A DNA stretch of 57,329 nt from Acidobacteriota bacterium (GTDB lineage: Bacteria; Acidobacteriota; Terriglobia; Terriglobales; Acidobacteriaceae), in NCBI GenBank assembly GCA_021781495.1, contig JAJXWS010000010.1, positions 1 to 57,329 of the forward strand, given 5' to 3'. The first letter of the stretch is position 1. Each line of letters opens with the position of its first letter. Below are positions 35,746-45,172 of this stretch, one piece after another. The notes beneath the pieces are model-generated. The model did not search any database. It saw only the letters and a program-made list of their open reading frames with translations, and was not told the origin of the DNA. The position numbers and the translations under genes were made by a program.

Positions 35746-37956
35746 CTATTTCTTGTCCAGCCGGAACGCCGCCGCCTTGAAGTCCCCGCGGAAGCTCGCG
35801 TCCATATCCAGCCCGTGATGCATCCACCACGCGCCGCTGGCCGTCGCCGGCGTCTGCTCTGCGGCCTTGCCCTCAATCGGCGTCAGCGTGTACTCCGTCT
35901 TCGGGTCCAGTCCTTGCAGCTTCAGCCGTGGAAACAGCCGCCCCTCCTGCGTCGAGTGGATGAACAGGAACACCACTGACTGGCTCCTGTCCTTGTTCAC
36001 CGTCTGCGTCGCAGAGAACTCGCTGCCGTTGCGCGGCGAAATTAGCCGGTACAGGTCGCCCTGCACAATCGTCGGCTGCACCTGGTGGTAGTCCGCAATC
36101 AGCCGCTTCGCCGTCGCCATATCCTCCGGCGTCCACTTGGTAATGTTCGCGCCAATGCCCAGCGAGCCCTGCATCGAGCTCAGCATCCGATACTCCAGCG
36201 ACGTCGCGCGCAGGTTCATCCAGTGCGGCGAGTCCGTCACCCACGCCATCATCACCTGCGGCGTATAGGCATAGGTAAAGCCGTCCTGCTGCGTCAGCCG
36301 GTCAAACGGGTCCGTGTTGTCTGAGGGCCAAACCTCGTCGGCATACTTCAGGATGCCCAGGTCCACGCGTCCGCCGCCGCCCGAGCACGACTCCAGTTCC
36401 ACCTTCGGATGCCGCCGGTGCAGCTCATCCAGAATGCTGTACAGGTTCTGAATGAAGGCCACATACACCTTCTTCTGCTCGTTCGGTGGCAACTGATCCC
36501 AGCCCGGCTCGCTCCAGTTGCGGTTGTAGTCCCACTTCAGGAAGGCGATATCGTTCTCCGTCAGCAGCTTGTCCAGAAAGCCCAGCACGTACTCCTTCAC
36601 ATCCGGCCGCGCCAGGTTCAGCACCAGCTGCGTGCGCATCTCGCTCCGCGGACGCCCCGGGAAGTTCAGCACCCAGTCCGGATGCTTGCGGTAGAGGTCC
36701 GAGTCCGGATTCACCATCTCCGGCTCCACCCAAAGTCCAAAGTCCATGCCCAGCGAGTGCACCTTGTCGATAAGCGGCTTCAGCCCGTGCGGAAACTTCT
36801 CCGGATTCACGTACCAGTCGCCCAGTCCCGCGTGGTCCGTCTTGCGCTGGCCAAACCATCCGTCATCCATCACAAAGCGGTCCACGCCCAGCGCCGCAGC
36901 CTTCTCCGCCAGCGCCATCTGTCCCGCCTCGTTCACATTCATCTCCGTTGCTTCCCAAGAGTTGTAGATCACCGGCCGTGGCTTCGGCGGCACATTCGGC
37001 CCGGCGCGATGCGGCAGAATGTGATCCACCTCAAAGTGGTGCAGCAGCCGCGAAGCCCCGCCCATGCCGTGCGCGGAGTAGCCGCCATAAAAGATTGGCG
37101 TCTCCAGCTTCTCGCCCGGGTGCAGCACATAGCCAAAGTCAAACGGATTAAAGCCGCCCGTCACCCGCACCTCGTCCAGCTGATCCTGCTCCACCGTAAT
37201 GCGCCACGAGCCGCTCCACGCCAGCGCGCCAAACCACACCTCGCCGTGGTTCTCGTCCGGCGCGCCCTCCTGAATGGCAAACCATGGATTCGCCTGGTGA
37301 CCCGTCGTTCCGCGGCGGCTCTCAATCACGCGCTCGCCGGGATGCAGCGGTTCCTGCGTCAGCGTCCACTCGCCCGCCCATCGGCCCGTCAGGTAGTTCA
37401 GCGTGTAGTGCGCCGGGGGCAGCGCCCACGCGGCCGCCGCCACCTGCTCCAGCGTAATGGGCTGCTTCTCGCGATTCTCAATCGTTGCCGAACGCGCCAG
37501 AATCCCGCTCACCGGCTCAATCCGGTAGTGCAGCGTCACGTACACCTCGCGCCGAATGTCCTTCATCACCACGTCAAAGCCATCGTCCGTCTTGCTGTGG
37601 CTCACGTAGTGCAGCACCAGGTCGCGATTGCCGTCCGCAAAGGTCACCTTCAGCGCCGGCTCCGAAAACAGCCCCGCGCCCCAGCCCACATACTCCTGCG
37701 GCGTATTCGTGTACGACGAGTCGAACGATGCCCAGTCCGGCATCGGCTTCGCCTCAGGAAACGAATCAGTCGCTCCCAGCCTTCCGCCCCAGTAGAGCTG
37801 CTGAAGCTCCCCGCGCGGGTTCACGCCAAACACGTAGGAAACATGCCCGCCATCGATCCGGAAGACCTTGGCGGCTGGGTCAAAGGTTGCGGCAGACTGG
37901 GCAAAGGCCAGGCTCGATGCCAGAGCCAGGGCGGCAAGTGCTGTAAAGGCTTTCAT
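35746..37956 (-). CDS. Secreted alpha-galactosidase, GH36
   Basis: It removes terminal alpha-1,6-galactose from oligosaccharides such as raffinose or galactomannan. The 736-residue protein has a signal peptide (ending SLAFAQ), the N-terminal beta-supersandwich, the central TIM barrel and a C-terminal beta domain. The nucleophile is Asp476 in FLKWDYNRNW and the acid/base Asp546 in WPSDNTD; SCSGGGGRVDLG lies between them. The start at 37956 opens the signal peptide and has GAGG upstream. Together with the GH53 galactanase at 50.5 kb it suggests use of plant galactose-containing polymers, though the genes are 13 kb apart. Confidence 0.93.
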   Translation of the reverse strand: MKAFTALAALALASSLAFAQSAATFDPAAKVFRIDGGHVSYVFGVNPRGELQQLYWGGRLGATDSFPEAKPMPDWASFDSSYTNTPQEYVGWGAGLFSEPALKVTFADGNRDLVLHYVSHSKTDDGFDVVMKDIRREVYVTLHYRIEPVSGILARSATIENREKQPITLEQVAAAAWALPPAHYTLNYLTGRWAGEWTLTQEPLHPGERVIESRRGTTGHQANPWFAIQEGAPDENHGEVWFGALAWSGSWRITVEQDQLDEVRVTGGFNPFDFGYVLHPGEKLETPIFYGGYSAHGMGGASRLLHHFEVDHILPHRAGPNVPPKPRPVIYNSWEATEMNVNEAGQMALAEKAAALGVDRFVMDDGWFGQRKTDHAGLGDWYVNPEKFPHGLKPLIDKVHSLGMDFGLWVEPEMVNPDSDLYRKHPDWVLNFPGRPRSEMRTQLVLNLARPDVKEYVLGFLDKLLTENDIAFLKWDYNRNWSEPGWDQLPPNEQKKVYVAFIQNLYSILDELHRRHPKVELESCSGGGGRVDLGILKYADEVWPSDNTDPFDRLTQQDGFTYAYTPQVMMAWVTDSPHWMNLRATSLEYRMLSSMQGSLGIGANITKWTPEDMATAKRLIADYHQVQPTIVQGDLYRLISPRNGSEFSATQTVNKDRSQSVVFLFIHSTQEGRLFPRLKLQGLDPKTEYTLTPIEGKAAEQTPATASGAWWMHHGLDMDASFRGDFKAAAFRLDKK

Positions 37957-38000
37957 TTGAAAAGACCTCGGCGTCTCTCGTTTTCCAACCGACACATCAT

Positions 38001-38013
38001 ATCACTGTGTGAT
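38001..38013. promoter_or_regulatory. Palindrome in galactosidase/kinase divergent region
   Basis: ATCAC-TGT-GTGAT is a perfect 5-3-5 palindrome, 45 bases upstream of the alpha-galactosidase ATG. On the minus strand it lies just upstream of TATGAT, a -10-like hexamer, as expected for a repressor site. No sugar-repressor gene is adjacent, so the binding protein is unknown. Confidence 0.3.
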
Positions 38014-38143
38014 TACTGCATATCTGCCTCCGCGCCCCCACCGCCGATTCCCTTCCACTGGGACAACACACTCCGGTTCCACAGGATTCAGCCGGCCCTG
38101 ATCCGGAATGGTCTATCCTGTCTACACCCCACTGGAGGCCAGG

Positions 38144-39580
38144 ATGCTCGCGCCGACCCTTTCGCCGCCCGCACGTCCCACACCCGCTGACGCGATCGCG
38201 GCCGCCATTGAGCGCATTGTTCCGCTCCAGGGGTTGCCCATCGAAGACCGCCTCTGGCTCGCCAGTCACGGCGAAGAAGTCGTCGCCCAGAGCGGAGACA
38301 TCCTGTTTGAAGAAGGCACGCCCGCGGACCAGATGATCCTCATCCTCAAGGGCGAGATTCATGTCCGCCGCCAGCAGGGTGGCCCCATGGCGTTGTTCAT
38401 CGGCCGCGCCGGCCAAATGACCGGCCTGCTGCCCTTCTCGCGCATGAAGACCTACGGCGGACAGGGCTTTGCCGTCACGCCCGTCTGGGCCCTGCTCATT
38501 CGCAAGTCGCTCTTTCCCCAGATGCTCGCGGCCATCCCCTCCATGACGCAGCGCATCGTCTCCACTCTGCTCGACCGCGTCCGCGAGGTCACCCGCATCG
38601 AGCAGCAGGCGGAGAAACTCACCGCCCTCGGCAAGCTCGCCGCCAACCTCGCCCACGAGCTCAACAATCCCGCCTCCGCCGCGCAACGCGCCGCCTCCAA
38701 CCTGGTCACCGAGCTGCGCGCCAATCGCCAGAATCGCTTCAAGCTCGTCAACCTCTGCCTCAACGAGCAGCAGATCCAGAGCATCTGCGACTGGGAAGAG
38801 CGCATCCTCGCCCGCGCCGACGTACCCGAGCCCATCAACGCCGGCTCTCTCATCGTTCGCGAGGAGTCCATGCGCAAGTGGCTCGATGCTCTGCCCTGCC
38901 AGGACTCCTGGGAGATAGCCGCGCAGCTCGCCGAGCAGGGCGCCTCCGTCGCCGATCTCGACGCGCTCACCTCCATCCTCGGGTCCAGCGAAATCTGCAT
39001 AGCCCTGCAATACTTCGCGCGTTATCTGCGCTCCTCGCGCTCCGTGGAAACGCTCCTCAACTCCACCGCCCGCATCTTCGACCTCATCAGCGCCGTCCAG
39101 GCCTACTCCTACATGGATCGCGCGCCCATCCTCGAAATCGACGTGCCCGCGGGCCTCGACGCCACCGTGCAGATGCTCCAGTCGCGCATGCAGGGCATCC
39201 GCATCGAGCGTAACTACGAGCCCAACCTGCCCTGCATCAGCGCCTACGGCAGCGAGCTCAACCAGGTGTGGACCGCGCTCCTTGAGAACGCGCTCGACGC
39301 CCTCGGCAGCGAGGGCACGCTCAGTCTCACCTGCCGCCTGGAAGGCGAAATGCTGCTGGTCGAAATCTGGGACACCGGCCCCGGCATTCCCCCCGAGCTG
39401 CAGGACCGCATCTTCGAGCCGTTCTTCACCACCAAGGCGCCCGGCCAGGGCCTCGGCCTCGGCCTCGACAACGCCATGCGCATCGTGCGCAAGCACCGCG
39501 GCCACCTGAGCGTCCGCTCCGAGCCCGGCTCCACCTGCTTCCGCGTACGTCTGCCGCTCTATCAGTTGCAGGCGTACTGA
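38144..39580 (+). CDS. Histidine kinase with cyclic-nucleotide-binding domain
   Basis: This 478-residue soluble sensor kinase has an N-terminal cNMP-binding/Crp-like beta-barrel at about residues 25-145 (GDILFEEGTPADQMILILKG). A dimerisation helix follows with the phospho-acceptor His171 in LAHELNNP, then an unusually long helical insert of about 150 residues, and the HATPase domain with NALDAL (N box), DTGPGIP (G1), FFTTK (F box) and GLGLGL (G2). It has no transmembrane helix, so it senses a cytoplasmic ligand. No response regulator is adjacent. GGAGG lies five bases before the ATG at 38144. Confidence 0.88.
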   Translation: MLAPTLSPPARPTPADAIAAAIERIVPLQGLPIEDRLWLASHGEEVVAQSGDILFEEGTPADQMILILKGEIHVRRQQGGPMALFIGRAGQMTGLLPFSRMKTYGGQGFAVTPVWALLIRKSLFPQMLAAIPSMTQRIVSTLLDRVREVTRIEQQAEKLTALGKLAANLAHELNNPASAAQRAASNLVTELRANRQNRFKLVNLCLNEQQIQSICDWEERILARADVPEPINAGSLIVREESMRKWLDALPCQDSWEIAAQLAEQGASVADLDALTSILGSSEICIALQYFARYLRSSRSVETLLNSTARIFDLISAVQAYSYMDRAPILEIDVPAGLDATVQMLQSRMQGIRIERNYEPNLPCISAYGSELNQVWTALLENALDALGSEGTLSLTCRLEGEMLLVEIWDTGPGIPPELQDRIFEPFFTTKAPGQGLGLGLDNAMRIVRKHRGHLSVRSEPGSTCFRVRLPLYQLQAY

Positions 39581-39759
39581 AGGACTCCGCCCGCGCCTGC
39601 CGTTTTCCTTCGGTACAGGGCGGCGCAACACAGCACGTTGCAGTCACGCCACGGGACTCCTCCGTCCCCCTTTTGCCGGAACTCCGGCTGAGCAGTGCAT
39701 TCCCTGATTCGCTTCGGGTTATCCGTACCCTCAAGGACAACTCACAGGAGGCTTATTGC

Positions 39760-40314
39760 ATGAAGGCACCCAGAGCGCCAGAATCCATCCTCACCCCCCG
39801 CCTGCTCCTGCGCAGGCCCGTCGCCGCCGACGCCGAGGCCATCTTTCATCGTTATGCGTCCGACCCCGTCGTGACCCGCTACCTCAGCTGGCCTACCCAT
39901 CGCAGCGTGGCCGATACCCGCGCCTTCCTCACCTGGGCCGACGACGAGTGGGACCGCTGGCCCGCCGGTCCGTACCTCGTCTTCGCGCAACGCGCGCGGC
40001 AGCCCGACACGCTCCTCGGCGGCACCGGCCTTGCCTTCAAGTCCCTCACCCGCGCCGTCACCGGCTACGTCTTCGCCCGCGACGCCTGGGAGCAGGGCTT
40101 CGCCACTGAGGCGCTCGCCGCCATCGTCGAGCTCGCCCGCAACATCCGGGTCCAGCGGCTGGAAGCCGTCTGCCACGTCGACCACAAGGCCTCGTCCCAT
40201 GTGCTGGAAAAATGCGGATTCACGCGCGAAAGCGCCCATCGCGAGCACTTCACCTTCCCCAACCTCGCGCCCCAAAAGCCGTCCGAGGTCTTCAGCTACG
40301 TGCTCGCGCTTTAG
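39760..40314 (+). CDS. GNAT-family N-acetyltransferase (RimJ/RimL-like)
   Basis: This 184-residue protein has the GNAT fold of the RimJ/RimL type: LTPRLLLRRP at the start, a GTGLAF strand, the acetyl-CoA loop DAWEQGFATEAL, and a HVLEKCGFTRES motif near the C-terminus. Family members acetylate ribosomal protein N-termini or small amines such as antibiotics; the substrate here is unknown. CAGGAGG lies nine bases before the ATG, which fixes the start. Confidence 0.88.
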   Translation: MKAPRAPESILTPRLLLRRPVAADAEAIFHRYASDPVVTRYLSWPTHRSVADTRAFLTWADDEWDRWPAGPYLVFAQRARQPDTLLGGTGLAFKSLTRAVTGYVFARDAWEQGFATEALAAIVELARNIRVQRLEAVCHVDHKASSHVLEKCGFTRESAHREHFTFPNLAPQKPSEVFSYVLAL

Positions 40315-40316
40315 TT

Positions 40317-40778
40317 TTAAAAGGAGATGTCCAGCGGCCCCGTCACCCGCAGCACAGACTGGTCGCCTGTCTTCTGCTTCCACGCCGCGCGAATCGCATC
40401 AATCTTCGCGCGGTTCTCCGCCGTGTCCGGGTAGTAGAGGATCAGCATCTTTGAGCGCAGCCGCTCGGGCGCAGTCTCGTACTTGCCCTGCCACTGGCCG
40501 TAGACGTCCAGCACGCTCAACCCCGAGGGGAAGCGCGGCGTCACCTGCTTGTCCAGAAACTCGCGCCACCCGGCCTCGCTCACTCCCTGCTCGGGATGGT
40601 CCGCCGGCCCCAGCCCAAAGTAGAGCCGCGTTCCCACCCAGCCCTGCGCCTGGTCGGGATGCGCGGTATCGCCCGCAAGAGTAGGCGCGGTAGCGCCCGC
40701 CACGGCCACAGGCCGGTGCGCGCAACCGCTCAGCACAATTGCAACCAAGGGAATAAGCCAGCCAATACGCAAGCGCAT
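40317..40778 (-). CDS. DUF3574 lipoprotein
   Basis: This 153-residue protein starts with a lipoprotein signal ending in LSGC (Cys about residue 18), so it is anchored in the cell envelope. The mature part matches DUF3574: WVGTRLYFGLG, EFLDKQVTPRFPSGLSVLD, GQWQGKY, a KMLILYYPD strand, and KQKTGDQSVLRV at the end. The function is unknown. The start at 40778 is the methionine that opens the signal. It is 28 bases downstream of a DUF427 gene on the same strand and probably cotranscribed. The stop nearly abuts the convergent acetyltransferase gene. Confidence 0.82.
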   Translation of the reverse strand: MRLRIGWLIPLVAIVLSGCAHRPVAVAGATAPTLAGDTAHPDQAQGWVGTRLYFGLGPADHPEQGVSEAGWREFLDKQVTPRFPSGLSVLDVYGQWQGKYETAPERLRSKMLILYYPDTAENRAKIDAIRAAWKQKTGDQSVLRVTGPLDISF

Positions 40779-40806
40779 CAGATCTCCGGGCACTTCCTGA
40801 GTCGGA

Positions 40807-41091
40807 TTATTTCTCGATCTCCACGCCGCGCCAGAAGGCGACGTAGCCCTTGATCTTGCGCGCTGCCGGCTTCGGGTCCGGATAGTACCAGGCGGCATCC
40901 GGATTGTCCTGCCCATCGATCAGCAGGCTCATGTAGCGCGCCAACCCCTTCCACGGACAGGTTGAGGTCGTGCTGCTGGGGCGAAAGTACTCCCGCTTGA
41001 GGCTGGATTCAGGAAAGTAGACGTTTCCTTCCACCGTCTCCGTCACATCACTCTCGGCAATCACCTTGCCGTTCCAGATTGCTCTAGCCAT
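40807..41091 (-). CDS. DUF427 domain protein
   Basis: This 94-residue protein is a complete DUF427 domain: ARAIWNGKVIAESDVTE, GNVYFPESSLKREYF, the conserved TCPWKG motif and WYYPDPKPAARKIKGYVAFW. The family is small, cytoplasmic and of unknown function; TCPWKG with its invariant Cys is its hallmark. It is followed on the same strand by the DUF3574 lipoprotein. Confidence 0.88.
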   Translation of the reverse strand: MARAIWNGKVIAESDVTETVEGNVYFPESSLKREYFRPSSTTSTCPWKGLARYMSLLIDGQDNPDAAWYYPDPKPAARKIKGYVAFWRGVEIEK

Positions 41092-41185
41092 GGGGTATCC
41101 CGGTCAAATCCAAGTCGCACTCTTCCGATAGATGCACAAAGCATCCTTGGAGAGGTCGACGGATAAGACACTAGCAGAGTTTGAA

Positions 41186-41220
41186 CGGCGTGGCGAGTCC
41201 GCCTGTGGAACGCCACGCCG
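41186..41220 (-). terminator. Hairpin after the small secreted protein gene
   Basis: CGGCGTGGCG (41186-41195) pairs perfectly with CGCCACGCCG (41211-41220) around a 15-base loop, immediately after the stop of the minus-strand gene at 41226. TTCAAAC follows on that strand, a weak T-tract. Confidence 0.55.
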
Positions 41221-41225
41221 AAAAC

Positions 41226-41549
41226 CTACTTGGCAGCGGCAATCGAGTCGATGTGAACGCTCTTCTTGGCCGCATCCACAGATGCGGTTACCTTCACGTG
41301 GTCGCCATAGAAGTTCTTCACCGCATCGGGGTTATCGATGCTCCACACAGCCTTCTTGGCCTCGTCCACGAAGACCGGCTTCATGCCGCCCTCAACGCAC
41401 TTCTTCACGCACGCAGCGCCTGTTCCAGCATGCTTGGCGCCGCACATCGAATCGGAAATCCAGCCATTCAGCTTGGTGGCGTCAGCCGCATTCGCCGTCA
41501 CCGCAATCGCCGAAAAAGCCAGTACCATTCCTGCAACAATCTTCTTCAC
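41226..41549 (-). CDS. Small secreted cysteine-containing protein
   Basis: This 107-residue protein has a signal peptide (MKKIVAGMVLAFSAIAVTA, ending ANA). The mature part of about 85 residues starts with NGWISDSMCGAKH and contains ACVKKCVEGG, so three cysteines lie in the first half. An all-beta second half ends SVHIDSIAAAK. I do not recognise a named family; the WISDSMCG opening recurs in acidobacterial secreted proteins to my knowledge. GTG at 41549 is chosen because GGAGG lies five bases upstream. Confidence 0.75.
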   Translation of the reverse strand: MKKIVAGMVLAFSAIAVTANAADATKLNGWISDSMCGAKHAGTGAACVKKCVEGGMKPVFVDEAKKAVWSIDNPDAVKNFYGDHVKVTASVDAAKKSVHIDSIAAAK

Positions 41550-41650
41550 ATGAACCTCCGGGGAATCAAACGTTGTTCCGACCTTCATGATGCTCCTTCG
41601 AGCTACCATTGCACAAGGCCACAGAATTTCAAAATTTGGCCGCATCACAA

Positions 41651-42109
41651 TCAGCGGGCCGCCGCTGTAGCCGGCTGCAAACCCTTTCGCCGCGCCTCCA
41701 GGTTCTTCAGCACCGTCTCATATCGCGCCGCCGCTGCCGAAAAACGCTGCACCACCTCCGAGGTCTTCACCAGAAATCCCGGATTCCGCTCTCGGATTCC
41801 CTCCAGCAGGTGCGCAAACTTGGCCAGCAGGAAAAACCCCTCGCCGTTGCAGTCCACAAACATGTCGGCAGAGACCGCCCCGTGCAGCACCAGCGCCGCC
41901 GCCATCTCCCAGTAGGTCACCACCTGCCGGAACCAGGGGTTATGCGGATCCGCCGGATTGCCCGCCACGGCAAAGAACTCATCCACCGTGGCCGGCCAGA
42001 ACTCACCCGTCATCCAGGCCCGCGCCTGGCGCATCACCGGCTCCGTGCGCAGCTCATACAGCTTCAAAATAATCTCGGCGTCCGCCGGCGTTGCCAGCAT
42101 CCGTTCCAT
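41651..42109 (-). CDS. Conserved hypothetical protein, all-helical
   Basis: This 152-residue soluble protein appears mostly helical, with DAEIILKLYELRTEPVMRQAR at the start, a Trp-rich middle (MTGEFWPA, PWFRQVVTYWEMA) and a basic C-terminus. No signal or membrane segment. I do not recognise a named domain. The start at 42109 has GGAGA nine bases upstream. It lies 93 bases after topA on the same strand. Confidence 0.72.
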   Translation of the reverse strand: MERMLATPADAEIILKLYELRTEPVMRQARAWMTGEFWPATVDEFFAVAGNPADPHNPWFRQVVTYWEMAAALVLHGAVSADMFVDCNGEGFFLLAKFAHLLEGIRERNPGFLVKTSEVVQRFSAAAARYETVLKNLEARRKGLQPATAAAR

Positions 42110-42202
42110 CACCAGGTCTCCGCGAATGATATTACCGGATCGGGCGCAGTCCCGCTCCCATAAGCACACAGGGCCTCTCCCTCTCGGGAAAGACCCCGCC
42201 GC

Positions 42203-44872
42203 TTACGCCGGCTGCAGCTCTTTCTTCTTGCTTGCCTTCTCCACCACCGGCCCGTGCGTCTCCGCTGTCGGAGGCGGCGGCGCATTCCCGATGCGCTTCG
42301 AGTACGAGCAGGCTACTGCGGCCTCCGTCGTCTCCGCAGCCTTCTTGCCGCGCTTCTTCGGTGCGCTCTCTTCTTCCGCCACCTTCTTCTTGTTCGGGCA
42401 CTCCAGGTAGACGCCGTCCTTCAGCGTCTTCTCCACCAGGTACGGGCTGCCACACTGCGGACACTTCTTCGGCACCGGCTTGTAGTTCGACGTAAAGTCG
42501 CACTTGGGATAGTTCGTGCAACCCCAGAAGACGTTGCCCCGCCGCGCCTTGCGTTCGGCAATATCGCCCTCGCCGCACTTCGGGCACTTCATCCCTTCAA
42601 TCAGGTTCTGCTTCACGTACTTGCACTTGGGATACCCCGAGCAGGACACAAACTCGCCATACGCGCCCTGCCGCAGCACCAGCGGCTTGCCGCACACCGG
42701 GCAGGCCTCGCCGGTCGGCTCCGGCGGCTTTTGCTGCTGCTTCTGGCTCAGCTTGCGAATCGTCTTGCACGGCGGATCCTCGTTGTAGCCGGGGCAGCTC
42801 ATAAACGGACCCCACGGCCCGCGCTTCAGCACCATCACCCGGCCGCAGTTCTCGCAATACTCTTCCGTATCGCCGGCCTCCTGCGCCTCGGGCGTATTCA
42901 GGTCCGGCTTGGCGGCAATGTTCTCCTTGGTGAACGTGCAGCTCGTCGGGTCCTTCTTGTTGTACGCCGAGCACGAGAAGAAGCTGCCAAACTTGCCCCA
43001 CTTCAGCAGCAGCGGAGAGCCGCACACGTCGCACTTCTCGTCCGTCAGATGCTCCATCCGCTTGATGTCTTCCATGTTCTTGCTGGCATCCTTGAGCTCG
43101 TCCTCAAAGTAGTCGTAGAAGCCACTCAGCAGATCGGTCCACTTCTCCTTGCCTTCTTCGATGTCGTCCAGCTCTTCTTCCAGCTTCGCCGTGTACTTGG
43201 TATCGAAGATGTACCCAAAGTTCTTCACCAGCAGCTCGCAGACCACCACGCCGATCTCGGTCGGATAGAACCGTCCGCGCGATCCGCCGTGCTTCACCAC
43301 GTACTCGCGATCCTGAATCGTATTGATGATCGACGCATACGTGGATGGCCGCCCGATGCCGCGCTCTTCCAGCTCCTTCACCAGCGACGCTTCGTTGTAT
43401 CGCGGCGGTGGCTCGGTAAAGTGCTGCTCCGGCACAATCTGTTCCGGCTCCAGCGTCTTCACGCCGTCCAGGCTGGGCAGGCGGTTCGAGGTCTCGTCCT
43501 CGTCGCCCTTCTTCTCCTCCGACATCTCATAGACCTTCAGGAAGCCGTCAAATCGCAGCACCGATCCGCTGGCACGAAAGTCATACGTCTTGCCCGTCTT
43601 TGCGGAAGCGGCGGCAATGCTGGCCGTCGTAATGTCATACACCGCCGGAACCATCTGCGAGGCCACAAACCGCTTCCAGATCAGCGTGTAGAGCTTCAAC
43701 TGCTCGTCGCTCAGGTAGCGCGCAATCGACTCCGGCGTGCGCGTGGCATCCGTCGGCCGTATCGCCTCGTGCGCGTCCTGCGCATCCTTCTTGCCCCGGA
43801 ACTCGTTCGGCTTGTCCGGCAGATACTTCGAGCCCAGCGTCTTCTCAATCCACTCGCGCGCCGCCACCTTGGCCTCCGGCGCCACGCGCGGCGAGTCGGT
43901 ACGCATATACGTAATCAGGCCCGTCGTGCCCTCCGGTCCCAGGTCCACGCCCTCATACAGCCGCTGCGCCACGCCCATCGTGCGGCGAACGTTAAAGCCC
44001 AGCTTGTTCGCGGCATCGCGCTGCAACTGGCTGGTGATGAACGGCGGCAGCGGACGTCGCTGCTGCTCGCGCGCCTGCACCGCGGTCAGCGACCACCGCG
44101 CCTTCTCCAGCGCGGCCATCACCTCGTCCATCGACGCCTTATCTGCCAGCGCATTGTTCAGGTACTGCGGCTTGCCGTCCTTGTCCTGCCCGTTCGGCAC
44201 GCGCAGCGCCTCGCCGCCGATGCCCACCAGCCGCGCCTTGAAGCTCTTGTCCGCCTGCTTCTCCGGATGCAGTTGCGCTTCCAGCGTCCAGTACTCCACC
44301 GGGTTGAAGGCGCGAATCTCGCGCTCACGTTCCACAATCAGGCGCACCGCCACCGTCTGCACGCGTCCCGCTGACAGTCCCCGCCGCACCTTGTCCCACA
44401 GCAGCGGAGAGATCTGGTAGCCCACCAGACGGTCCAGCACGCGCCGCGTCTGCTGCGCATCCACCAGGTTCTTGTCCACGTCCCGCGCATGCTGGAAGGC
44501 CTCCTGCACGGCCTTCTTCGTAATCTCGTTGAACGTGATGCGATGAATCTTCTTTCTCTCTTTGGCGTTCCCGCCCAGCTGCAGAGCCAGGTGATACGCA
44601 ATCGCTTCGCCTTCGCGATCCGGGTCAGGCGCCAGATAAATCTCGTCCGCCTTTGCCGCGGCCTTCTTCAACTGCTCAACGACCTTTTCCTTGCCGGGCG
44701 AAACAATCAGCTCCGGCACAAACGTCCGCTTCTTCAGCTCCACGCCAATGTCGTTCTTGGGCAGGTCCATGATGTGTCCAATGGACGCACGAACCTCAAA
44801 TCCCTTGCCAAGATACTTCTCGATCGTCTTTGCCTTGGCCGGCGACTCGACAATCACCAGTGCTTTACTCAT
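42203..44872 (-). CDS. topA: DNA topoisomerase I (type IA)
   Basis: It relaxes negative supercoils by single-strand passage. The 889-residue protein has the N-terminal Toprim domain (ALVIVESPAKAKTIEKYLG; acidic DPDREGEA) and the catalytic tyrosine in GLITYMRTDSPRVA. The C-terminal tail has four complete Cys4 zinc ribbons (CDVCG, CENCG, CPVCG and CPKCG units) plus a fifth partial one (CPQCG ... CPNKKK), one or two more than E. coli TopA has intact. A Lys-rich end follows. ATG at 44872 is preferred because AAGGA lies five bases upstream; an ATG at 44878 would abut it. Confidence 0.96.
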   Translation of the reverse strand: MSKALVIVESPAKAKTIEKYLGKGFEVRASIGHIMDLPKNDIGVELKKRTFVPELIVSPGKEKVVEQLKKAAAKADEIYLAPDPDREGEAIAYHLALQLGGNAKERKKIHRITFNEITKKAVQEAFQHARDVDKNLVDAQQTRRVLDRLVGYQISPLLWDKVRRGLSAGRVQTVAVRLIVEREREIRAFNPVEYWTLEAQLHPEKQADKSFKARLVGIGGEALRVPNGQDKDGKPQYLNNALADKASMDEVMAALEKARWSLTAVQAREQQRRPLPPFITSQLQRDAANKLGFNVRRTMGVAQRLYEGVDLGPEGTTGLITYMRTDSPRVAPEAKVAAREWIEKTLGSKYLPDKPNEFRGKKDAQDAHEAIRPTDATRTPESIARYLSDEQLKLYTLIWKRFVASQMVPAVYDITTASIAAASAKTGKTYDFRASGSVLRFDGFLKVYEMSEEKKGDEDETSNRLPSLDGVKTLEPEQIVPEQHFTEPPPRYNEASLVKELEERGIGRPSTYASIINTIQDREYVVKHGGSRGRFYPTEIGVVVCELLVKNFGYIFDTKYTAKLEEELDDIEEGKEKWTDLLSGFYDYFEDELKDASKNMEDIKRMEHLTDEKCDVCGSPLLLKWGKFGSFFSCSAYNKKDPTSCTFTKENIAAKPDLNTPEAQEAGDTEEYCENCGRVMVLKRGPWGPFMSCPGYNEDPPCKTIRKLSQKQQQKPPEPTGEACPVCGKPLVLRQGAYGEFVSCSGYPKCKYVKQNLIEGMKCPKCGEGDIAERKARRGNVFWGCTNYPKCDFTSNYKPVPKKCPQCGSPYLVEKTLKDGVYLECPNKKKVAEEESAPKKRGKKAAETTEAAVACSYSKRIGNAPPPPTAETHGPVVEKASKKKELQPA

Positions 44873-45172
44873 TGCCATCCTTAATTACCAAAAACCACTT
44901 CACTGTGTTCGTGCTGTTGGACTCGAACACCCTCATTCCGTCTCACCGGCGCGCCGTCTAAATTGCCTCTGCGCCGTCGATGCGCTCTCCTCCTCGAGAA
45001 AAACGAGCTACGAAAGTTGCAAACTAACACGGCAGACGGCTTGGTTTCCACTCGCAAACAAATTTTTTCCGGGCACCGCGTTCCGGAAACCACCAATTCT
45101 GTTGCCTTTTTCGCTGCTTGGGACTTGTGTAAAAAAATGCCTGCCGCCAACGCGCGCTGCCGGCCGCCAACC
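44873..45172 (-). other. AT-richer leader between dprA and topA
   Basis: This 300-base gap has no supported gene. It contains T- and A-runs (AATTTTTT at 45061-45068, TAAAAAAATG near 45129) and a small CCGG/CCGG hairpin at 45069-45086. An open frame on the minus strand (44881-45237) has an unlikely Arg/Cys-rich composition. It probably holds the topA promoter, but no clear hexamer pair was found. Confidence 0.4.

Noticed and set aside
36409..38190. 593-codon plus-strand open frame opposite the alpha-galactosidase
   Set aside because: Arg/His/Val/Gln-rich shadow; the minus-strand gene has both catalytic aspartates and a signal peptide.
44921..44940. tRNA T-arm-like GTTCGAGTCC on the minus strand upstream of topA
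   Set aside because: The stem does not pair, and no acceptor, D or anticodon arms surround it.
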